From: Podaxis mareebaensis
Lineage: Eukaryota > Basidiomycota > Agaricomycetes > Agaricales > Agaricaceae
DNA: 64,000 nucleotides
Assembly: GCA_018524725.1 (NCBI GenBank)
Contig: JAEUWP010000307.1
Location: forward strand, 1 to 64,000
Direction: 5' to 3'
Positions 50,997-59,624 of the stretch are shown in pieces. Position 1 is the stretch's first letter. Every line of letters starts with the position of its first letter. The notes below the pieces were generated by a model that was not told where the DNA came from, searched no databases, and worked only from the letters and a program-made list of their open reading frames with translations. A program made the position numbers and the translations under genes.

Positions 50997-51106
50997 CGAG
51001 AGCCTTGTACATATGTATATGAAGTTGCGCAATCTGCATTTGGAACCGAAACAGTAGTAGGATTGAGGGAATGACGAGGACGTCATTATTTAAAGAAAGG
51101 GTGAGA

Positions 51107-51290
51107 TGTGGAGGTACCTACATGGCTGCGTGGGAAATTGGGAAAATCGGCATATTTAACGTACACTGGTGTAGATTACTTTCTTCAGCTTCTACCGTGA
51201 TCATGTAGTCATCTCTGCCACTAGTTGGTGTACTCCTGAGGTCGATGACACCACCAGGCCCTCGCACCCAGCGAGCTTACTCACTCTACA
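51107..51290 (+). repeat. TRIM 3' LTR
   Basis: 184 bp, no indels relative to the 5' LTR. It starts TGTGGAG, so its first inverted-repeat base has changed or is ancestral. Confidence 0.92.
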
Positions 51291-51489
51291 ACAGGAATGA
51301 AAAAGTTCAAAGTAAGACACATAGAGATGAAAACTAAAGAATCTGTATATAGGACATTAATGCAGCCACTTGCACTTATCTTGACTAACCCTTATGTCCT
51401 CCACCCCAAAGAGCAGAAGCTTTCTTGGCTGAAGTAGAGGCTATGTCACATTGGTATCACCTGAGAATCCAATCTTAGTCAAAGTGATG

Positions 51490-53085
51490 TCACCAGTATG
51501 GACACCAGTGGTCATTGGAGGAGTGGGCACCTGAACAGTTGAGGCACCATGGAGAGTGAGGGCAGGGATTGCCTGCCAGAGTGGGGGGGATGGGGGGAGT
51601 CACTTTGGGATTGCCCTTGCAACACCTGGCTATAGAGTAGTAAGAGGCCTTGGAATGAGGACCCCCACAGAGAGGACACCTGGGTGCATGAGCATGGCAG
51701 GCATCAAAAGGATGACCCCAATGCCAGCAACACTGACATTGAGGTGTGCTAGTGTGGGTGTGAGCCCCTTTGGTGAGACAGGACACACCATTGATCATGA
51801 TGCATCTATTGATAAGAGAGGCAGCAAGGGTGCTATATTAGGAATCAACCAAGTCAATCCACACAGTGGTGGTATCAGACTTGGCAGAATTGTGGACAAT
51901 ATGCAGATGGTGCACATTGGAGGTAGGGAAGAAGGGGGAGGCTGAGGCCTCAGTCTTGACTTGATTAGCTGTGAGGGTGAACCTGTCAGCTGAAAAAAAG
52001 GGGACATCCATAATCTTGATAAAAGATTGGGACACAGGGAGGGTGATGGGAGTGCTCTTGAGCATAGAGGGAAGTGAGGCAGAAAGGGAATCAAGGTCCA
52101 CTTGGAAGGGGACACTGCCTGTAGAGAAGGCAATGACACTAGAATAGAAGCAGCTAGAGCCAATGGTAAGTACTGACTTGGCCTGGGTAAGTGCTTGATT
52201 GAAGTGTGTGACAAGGGATTGAAGGGAGATGTGAGTGCTAGCAAGATCACAAGCACTGGTGCTCAAGAAGAATTGATGCTAAGTGGGACCCTGGATTGTA
52301 AAATATAGCTTATGCTGTATGAAAGGGTTAGGGCTGGGAGGACTGGGCTTGATGTCACATGAGGGAGGTCCAGGCCTGTTGCATGGAGGCAGAGGGGCAC
52401 ATGAGGGAGGTCTTGGCCTGTCATGTGGAGCAGGTGGCACAGGAGGGGGCTTAGGAGGCACTGAGACCTGGGTTGAGGGTTGAGAGGCAGACACTGGTTG
52501 AGCATCTATCATTGCTGAGTCAGCTGTTCCATGGAACAACTCATGTTCACCTCATGTTTAGTGGGCATTGAATAACAAGGCAGTAATGCTGCCTAGGGGA
52601 GGGAGAACTTTCCAAGCTAAGGAGATATAGTTGTGAAATGTGCCTTTGGTCTTGAGGTGGCCAACAAGTTCACAGAGGGTGGTGTAAGTGTGTTGGTCAC
52701 TCCAAGACTTGACTTGTTCTTTAGAGAAACCTTGAATTTCTTTATGGAAACTGTCTAAAGTCACCATAATGTTGAAGCTGTCATCTCCATTGTCATTGTT
52801 GACCTTGTCAGGGGTGGAATTGGATGGGAGAGAGGAAGGAGCAGCCTTGGGTGTCATCTGCTCAGGAAGGGGAGAAACAGGAGGATTGAGCTCCATATCT
52901 GAGGAGAACCTGCTCTGGAACTGTCCAGTAGCATGCCTAGAAGAAGGAGAGGGGGAGGGGGTGCTCAGCTCAGGTATTGCCCAAGAGAGTTGCTGCCACT
53001 CTTGTTGTAGGGGGGCTTGAGGGATCCAACTGCCAGGGTTGGAGGGAGTGTGGATGCCATGACTATTCACCTTGTCAATAGACAT
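51490..53085 (-). pseudogene. LINE-type ORF1 (gag-like) relic with CCHC zinc knuckles
   Basis: Four consecutive minus-strand pieces (53,085-52,558; 52,539-52,279; 52,266-51,838; 51,798-51,490) read as one protein broken by stops and small shifts. The N-terminal half is Pro/Ser-rich. The C-terminus carries cysteine knuckles: CQCCWHWGHPFDAC is a perfect C-x2-C-x4-H-x4-C, followed by CPLCGGPH and CLNCSGAHSSNDHWC. This order of knuckles with a GNPK..PPIPPT linker is the pattern I associate with ORF1 of non-LTR (Tad-like) retrotransposons in mushroom genomes. The endonuclease/reverse transcriptase frame that should follow at lower coordinates is absent; the TRIM begins 200 bp away. No CGN arginine codon remains. 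Confidence 0.65.
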
Positions 53086-53784
53086 TGTTCAGTGTGCTTT
53101 GAGATATTCTCATTCTTCTTTGTATACTTGACATTCAAATGCATTCTTATGCTGCTGAGGGGTTTCAGGAATAACAGATGGGCTCTTGCCCTTGTGACAA
53201 TTGCCCATGGTGATGAGCACTTGACCACAATGATGGTGGTTACTGGAAGAGGAAGGTCATTGCCAAAAAAAAAAAAGTCTCACTACACTAAGAGCCTGTA
53301 TTTTATAGCTACTAACTAATTCAATTTGGGAGAAGATTTGACAAAATTCCTATGCTATAAACAAAGGAATAAAAGGCTTGTAAGGGTTAAGAAAGGGCAT
53401 TAAAAATCATCAGCAAATGGAAATCACAGACAGTCAACAGACTAACAAAAATAGAATAGTGTGAATAAAGAAATAAACAGTAAATGTCTTTGTACTGAAC
53501 ACACCAATCTACATGTCATCCTTGCATAGCTGTTTCCATTTCTCTACAATAACTACAGAATAGAAGCAAAGACAGAAATAGAACTGGGGCTATAGAGATA
53601 AGAATAGAGACAAGATAGAAATAGATCAAGTACAAGAATAGAACAAGTAGGAAGAGAGATGGGAAAAGATTAATGAGCTGGAGTCCAAATACAGGATTAC
53701 ACTAAATGTCTGAGGAAACCTAAATAGGAATTCACAAGTCCAAGTCAGGGTGGAGCTGTCCATCTGATGAGTCAGGGATAGAGG
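53086..53784. other. Non-coding spacer in the island
   Basis: AT-rich DNA without CpG and with repeated short purine-rich stretches such as GATAGAAATAGA (53,560-53,680). Nothing else recognised. Confidence 0.5.
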
Positions 53785-54575
53785 TTAGCAGAGAAGAGGT
53801 AGATCAGGGAATGGTGAAGTTCCTGAGCAAGGGCAAGTCAGAGGAGTCTGACTCTTGCATAGGGCTGCAGTGCAGTGAGGGTAATGATGAGGATGATGAG
53901 GGTATGTCTGTAGTGATGTAGGGTGGCAGGTACTGTGGAGGTAGAGCATCAATAGAGATGTTAATGCTGGGAATGTTGGAGTTGATGCTAAAGAGCAGGG
54001 ATAACTGTGTACACCAAGGGGGGATGGAAGGAGGGTCATTGGAGTTAGGGTTGACATGATAGACTTCTACCTCATGAAAATAAATGTGTGGGACAACCTC
54101 TGGTGGATATATCATGTATGGGTAGAGGAATATGAGGGGTTCTCCAGCATAGGAACTCATCTTCCAACTGTAGGCCCATGATGAGTTGAAGTTGTTAGTG
54201 ATAGTCTGTATGTAAAGACTATCACTATCAAATATATGAGTGAAGGGAGCATTCTCCCAAGCAATGCATAGTATTTCCATCCATCATACAGTTAGTAGAG
54301 TAGAATAGGGGTCCTGGGGTCAGCCAGTCCTCAGAGAATAGGGATACATGGCTGGGGAGTTATTTGTTGGCAAAAGCAGCATTGTAGTAGGGGGTGGAGA
54401 TACCAGGTGTGACTTCAGGTAGATTGGTGTCAGTAACAACAGTATGTGAGGCATTGGGGAGACTGAGTTCATGGAGGATGGCATTAGTGATGGCATGGGC
54501 AAGGGGTTCATAAGTGGGGTTCATAACAGCTGTTATGAAGGCTGTAGTGAAGAGAAAGCAGCTTTTATTATCCAA
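53785..54575 (-). pseudogene. Unknown mobile-element-associated reading frame, decayed
   Basis: Minus-strand pieces 54,575-54,360 and 54,280-53,804 read as one protein: FLFTTAFITAVMNPTYEPLA, then TDTNLPEVTPGISTPYYN, FSEDWLTPGPLFYSTN, LCIAWENAPFTHIFDSDSLY and WCTQLSLLFSINSN. I do not recognise the family. The continuity of sense across a stop at 54,360, and the fact that every likely Arg position is Trp, Gln, His, Cys or stop, fit a once-functional protein hit by CpG mutation. It lies upstream of the gag-like relic on the same strand and could be part of the same element or a separate gene. Confidence 0.4.
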
Positions 54576-55059
54576 AATCCATAGGAGGAAGAGGCTGGAG
54601 TTTGCAAAGGCACATGAATATTGGACTATAGATGGCTAGAAGAGGGTAGTTTAGTCTGATGAGACCAAAATCAATCACTTTGGATCAGATGGAAGGAATT
54701 GGACATGGAAGACAGTAGGGATGGGACTTACAGATAGGCTGGTGGAAGAAGCAGTCAAGTTTAGAGGAGGTTCTACTATGGTATAGGAATGTATGCTATG
54801 GCAAGGATTAGGCTTTTTGCACTATATTGAAGGCACTATGAATGGTGAAAGGTTATATCCAGATTCTGGACAGTAAACTTTACCAGAGCCAGTAAGGAAC
54901 ATTATGTAATATTCCTAAAAATAAAATGGAGGTTTTACACTGTGTTGTAGCTTTGGAACACTGATACATTCAGATATCATTAAAGATTTAGTGGAATCAT
55001 AATCAAGACAGGTCAAGGTATACATTAACATAATTATACCTAATATACCAACCCTGAGC
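54576..55059. other. Non-coding spacer in the island
   Basis: No frame or repeat recognised. It probably includes the lost left end of the right Tc1 copy. Confidence 0.45.
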
Positions 55060-56990
55060 TCATATTACTGCTGTAACATGGTCCTCCATTGTTCTAACAT
55101 ACTTATTGATAGCATCAATGGAGAGTTGATCCCAAGCTGACCAAACTGTGGCTTTAAGAGTATCAAGGGTAGTAGGAGGGTGGGAAGAATGCTGAATGAT
55201 GTCTTTGAGCTTGTGCTAGATACCCTTGATGGGATTAAGATCAGGGGAAGATACTGGATGGAGAAATATAGGAATATGGTGTGAAGCAAACCATGCTTTC
55301 ATTGACTTGCTCTTATGGAATGAAGCATTATCCTGTTGGTGTTACAATCATCACTCTCTCTATGCTCATCTCTCATCTTCTGCCAATGCCATCTTTTCCT
55401 TTCTCTCTCACTGACCTTGCTACTATTATCCATTTCTCCCCTTTCTCTTGTTTGTCAGAATGTATTTTGATGGATTGAGTAATCTATCAAGGGTGATGAC
55501 AAACAAGAAAAACTATATAATTAACACAACAAGCAAACTTCAAGATGATATGAAATTGAAGAAAGTATGACAGTAAGGGCCTGGCCCTTATAATGATATT
55601 ACAATTATCACAATTATTTATATCTTTCACATCCTATGCTTTCCTTCTTGCTATACTTGTGCTTCATCTTTGCTTATCTTGTACTTCAGTTATTGGCCTT
55701 TCCTTATTTGTGGTCTGTACTATATTTACTTCTTGCTTCAGTATTGCCTTTTTAGTCTCTCTCTTATAGTACACAGATTGCCAATCTACTTCAAACTTAG
55801 TCATAGTTATAATTAGTACTTGAACACCATAGATAGTTTTTCATATTAGGTCATTGTACTTAGTATATTCTTTGCCTCCTCTTGTAGTTCCTTAGTTCTA
55901 TTCATTGTTGCCTCAGTGCAATATACAGGTGTTGATCTTCTACTTGATCTCCTTATTGCCACTAGATAGCTCTGCCTTACATTGACAAATCCTCAGGCCT
56001 TGTGCTACATCTTAGGAAACACCTGTAGCTTGGCTGCTATATCCTCTTTAGGACTGAGCTTGTAAGATTGGCCCCCTCCTCTAGCTGAGAAAGCCACAGG
56101 AGTCAGTGATCTGACTTAAGTGCAGGTGCTTGTCTTAGGACATAACTCTCAGTATTGGAATGATGTGAAATCTGTTCCTGTGTAACAATTTTTGGGATCA
56201 TCTACCCAAATCACCCTCTTCTAGTCCTCCAGAGTCCAACTAGCATGTCCCTCTGCCCACTCCAGCCTCTTCCTCCTGTATATAGCATTGAGTTTAGGTC
56301 ATGTCTGCTTGACTACAGCCTTCATTCTGAACTCTTTGAGTGTCCTGTAAACTGTTTTGGTGGATACTAGTCAACCAACAACATTTTGGGGTAATTTGGT
56401 GACTTGGGAGGTATTGTCTGCCTTGCAAGAGATAATGAGATAGATAGAATAGTGGATATCAGAGGGGAAAAGTTTAGCTAGGCAGCCACTAATGGATTTG
56501 GAAAGTGTTGACCTATATTTGGAGTAAAGCCTGGAGATAGTACTGAGTCCCAAACCAGTAATAGAAGCAATGTGATGAGCAGATTTCCTTTATCCAGGTA
56601 GGAAAGAACCTTATTAACTTGAGTAGAAGAAAGAGAGTGCATATAGACTAAGAGTAAGGTGGTGGGTTGGTTTACACTGGGACATAAACCTATCTATTTA
56701 TATATCATTCCACAAAGTCACATGGTCTTTGTTTGCATTTATTTAATTGTAATAAATGAAGTCATGTACTCACAATATAAGAGGGACAAAAGCATTCTAA
56801 TGCACTAAAAATCTTAATTAATCCATAACTCACCAAAACAGAATATTATGCAATTATATCTTATATATGTGTAGATAAGATATAGAGTTATCTTTATTTA
56901 AAATATGGGGCATGTAGCCTTATTACATCATGAGCTGTTAAAGGATTTATTGCATAGCTGAAAACATTGGAACACTTTTGTCCCTTACTG
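55060..56990 (-). mobile_element. Tc1/mariner element, right copy (degenerate)
   Basis: On the minus strand the element begins at 56,990 with CAGTAAGGGACAAAAGTGTT next to TA, then an internal inverted segment near 56,790 and a TATAAATAGAT box near 56,700. Transposase pieces follow in order: LSTISRLYSKYRSTLSKSI (helix-turn-helix, about 56,530), TKTVYRTLKEFRMKAVVKQ and RRKRLEWAEGHASWTLED (about 56,300), WVDDPKN in place of the WSDETK catalytic motif, then QQDNASFHKSKSMKAWF and SPDLNPIKGI with KLKDIIQ (55,345-55,150). The last two are the second and third acidic stations of a Tc1 DDE domain. About 800 bp separate the first and second stations where about 300 are expected, so another insertion is likely near 55,400-56,100. 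Confidence 0.8.
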
Positions 56991-57651
56991 TAAGACAGGC
57001 ATATATCTTATGTATGTTGAGTGTACATACAGTGTCAACATAGTTTTAATGTACTGGAAACTAATCTTCAGTAGTGAAGATGATAATGAAATACATATTT
57101 GGTGTCATGCAAGCAAACCAAACTAGCAATGATATCTGAACAGACCCTAAAAAGACTGCTAAGTGACTGTACTACATTAAGTCTAACTTGAAGTGCTGTC
57201 AGGGTCCCCCATTGTGCAACAGTTATTGAGGTGGGATGCCCAAAATTCAATTTCTTCAGCCAACACATGTTGACATCAGCCTAATCCATAACACAGTCAG
57301 CAAATCCAATGAAACATAATCAGCTTTCCCATCTCAAAAGTCTCTTTAATGATTTATGAAGCATATTCCAGCCAATGGGTCTATATCAAATCCACAGCAC
57401 TACTACATACTTCATGTAGAACTATAGGCAAATAAATTATGCATGCTGTAGTCTACCTCTTAGTCTGGGCTACATGCATACATGCACACCCAAGCTGTCT
57501 AAAATAATTTTCAAACGAGTGTTATGTATACGTAGGGTATACTTGGATCCAAAATTCCAAGACAAGACAAAAAACCCAATCCGAAACCAAACCCAAACCC
57601 AAAATACGCAAAAAGGAAAGTGAAAAAAGAGAAAAGAGTCAACAAAAACCT
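56991..57651. other. Right edge of the island and 3' region of next gene
   Basis: CpG-free up to about 57,512, then CpG returns within the 3' UTR of the minus-strand gene ending at 57,652. No feature recognised in 56,991-57,500. Confidence 0.5.
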
Positions 57652-59624
57652 TCACCAAAACCTCGTTCTCCAGGGCTCCATACCAGCAACAGTCCTCAAC
57701 AACACCACGTTCGCCGTCAAACTCGAAAACCCATTCCCAACGAACACCTCTGCTCGCTGACCAACGTACATATCCACCGCCTGTGCAACGTACTTTGCCT
57801 CCCAACCCAGCTCCAAATCCCTACTAGTCGAGATCTCGTCCCAAGACCACTCGAAATCGTAGTCGTATTGAAGATCCATCTCCGAGTTCGCGTCTGACAT
57901 GTTAGCGCTCCGTCGCGCGTCTTCGTACAACGCCACTTTCAACTGATCCAACCACTCCCGATCCCCATTCGTCATAATATAAACCTTCCTTAACATCCTC
58001 CTCACCCGTTCCTCATCGCTCGCAAGCACACCTCCCCTCCTCCACCACCACGTCCAGCTCCAACTCCTCCCGCCACTCCCTTTACCCCTCCCCTCCCGCT
58101 CCATCCTCAACCTCTCCTCCCTCCACTCCCTCACAGCTCTCACAACCCTCTTCCGCACTTTATCTACATCCACCAAACATTTATCTCTGTACCCCTCTCT
58201 CACTTCCTCTTCACTCATCTCGTTTTTGAGTGTTGCGTTTTCTGCGAAGAAGCGGTCCGGGAGTTGAGGGAGGGTGTTGTAGCCTGTGTAGGCTGATCCC
58301 CATTGGTATAGGTGATCGCAGTGTTGGATGAAGTCTCCACGACGGAGGTGTAATGCGAGCAAGGGGAGTGGGGTGGTTTGAGTTGTGGGTGGTGTTGGAG
58401 TTAGAGAGCGCGTCAAGTCAAAATCGGTGGCTATGGGTAGGTATGAGGTGGTGCCGTGGTTTTGCGAGTCGGAGGCACGCGAGGTGAGGCGGGGACGAGG
58501 GAAGAGGAACGAGAGGAGGGAAGATTTTTGGTTTGTGGTGGTGGTTGTGGTGAAATGGTGTTGATTTTTTTGAAAGGCGTAGTGGACTAATGGGGACCAA
58601 GCAAAATCTCTCACGACCGGTGAAGCCGAGAGTGATGGCAATATGTCATGTAGACGCGGTGATCCTATGAGCCTGGATCGACATATGGAATTATAACAGA
58701 AAAATACATGACATCAATGATACATTCTAAAAATATTTTTGGAGGGGAGGGTGCGTACCAGATGTCAAATAGCTGAGGTGTGTCCTTTTTGATTTCTACA
58801 CATCGGTGTTCGATGCTTTGGAGCTTGGCGACCCAGACGTTCAGCGTCTGCAGCGCTGATGCGTCGGAGGGGATGGTGGCCTTTACGGCCTCCGAGTTGA
58901 GGATGTAGGGTTCTGGACAGACTTGGTTATAGTAGTGACGGGAGACGAATCGAGGGTGCGTAGCTGCAACCGTCGAATTTGAGTACGGGTGTCCCGAGAG
59001 AGGGCCAGCAACGATTGCAGAGAGAGGGATGCGCGAGGGGATGAGTTTCCCGTTAAAGTCCGAGTATTCGGGACCGTCTCTGTCCCACGTGTAGTTGTCA
59101 AATACGAACCTGCAAATGACAGGGAAAATTGAAAGTTAGTTTTGGACAAAGGACAAAGGATTTCATATGAGTACTCACGCCCGGCCAGAGGCATAAGCCA
59201 AGTGTGCGTTCAGAACCATCTCCTGCATGGCGTTTCCCCACCCAGCACCCCAACCATGGTTCGCGAAGAAAATGAACTTTGCATGTGAACCTTCTGGGAA
59301 TGATAACATGTCATCATGTTGTGGAAGGGCTTCTTCATAAGCGGTGTATCGCTGGTACAGGGGCGGTCGTGGGTCTTCCGGTGGTGGTGAGTCGCGTGGT
59401 ACAGGATATGGGGGGTACGCAGATGCGCGCAGTGCCCATAACCGGGAAGTAGAGAGGAGAGATTGTGTATCGTGGGGAACGAGGAAGACGAAGGATGCGA
59501 CGCAAAGGAGGGCGATGAGGAAGAAACGAGTGTATCTACGTGAAAGGAAGAGGCTTGCGATGAAGTTTTGTCTTGGCCTGTCTGGGCCTTTGTGTGTGGG
59601 GAGGAGAGAGTAGGCGTATGGCAT
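57652..59624 (-). CDS. Type II membrane protein, O-fucosyltransferase-like
   Basis: Probable Golgi or ER glycosyltransferase-like protein; acceptor unknown. Three exons, 59,624-59,179, 59,109-58,759 and 58,672-57,652, give 605 residues. I start at MPYAYSLLPTHK, since the frame upstream opens only with TTG. A short basic cytoplasmic tail is followed by one transmembrane segment (FFLIALLCVASFVFLV, about residues 30-46), the type II topology of glycosyltransferases. Lumenal landmarks are FFANHGWGAGWGNAM, LALHLRRGDFIQHC (the HxRRGDF motif shared with protein O-fucosyltransferases) and the C-terminal VFVGNGFSSLTANVVLLR, typical of the nucleotide-sugar site. An extra basic, Trp-rich insert (RSWSWTWWWRRGG) sits between the last two. 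Intron 59,110-59,178 is 69 nt and intron 58,673-58,758 is 86 nt. The 3' end faces the CpG-free island. Confidence 0.85.

Larger units (their letters stand above)
50326..51290 (+). mobile_element. TRIM (miniature LTR retrotransposon)
   Basis: A 965-bp non-coding LTR element: two 184-bp LTRs flank a 597-bp internal region. Each LTR starts TGTAGAG or TGTGGAG and ends CTCTACA. The 4-bp sequence ACAG directly precedes the left LTR (50,322-50,325) and directly follows the right one (51,291-51,294), a target-site duplication. Just inside the left LTR is TTGGAGCCCACTGCGAGG, a plausible primer binding site. Just before the right LTR is the purine-rich TAAAGAAAGGGTGAGA, a polypurine tract, so the element is in plus orientation. 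No gag or pol frame exists, which defines a TRIM. It keeps several CpG sites while its surroundings have none, so it inserted after most of the CpG loss. Confidence 0.9.
48610..57510. other. CpG-free island of decayed mobile elements
   Basis: Reading line by line I found no CG dinucleotide from about 48,610 to 50,325 or from about 51,291 to 57,510. The flanking genes have many. The only CpGs inside the island are in the TRIM element at 50,326-51,290. Base composition is only moderately AT-rich, so the loss is specific to CpG and its products TpG and CpA are common. The island holds two Tc1/mariner copies, a gag-like relic, another unknown relic and simple repeats. Confidence 0.85.
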
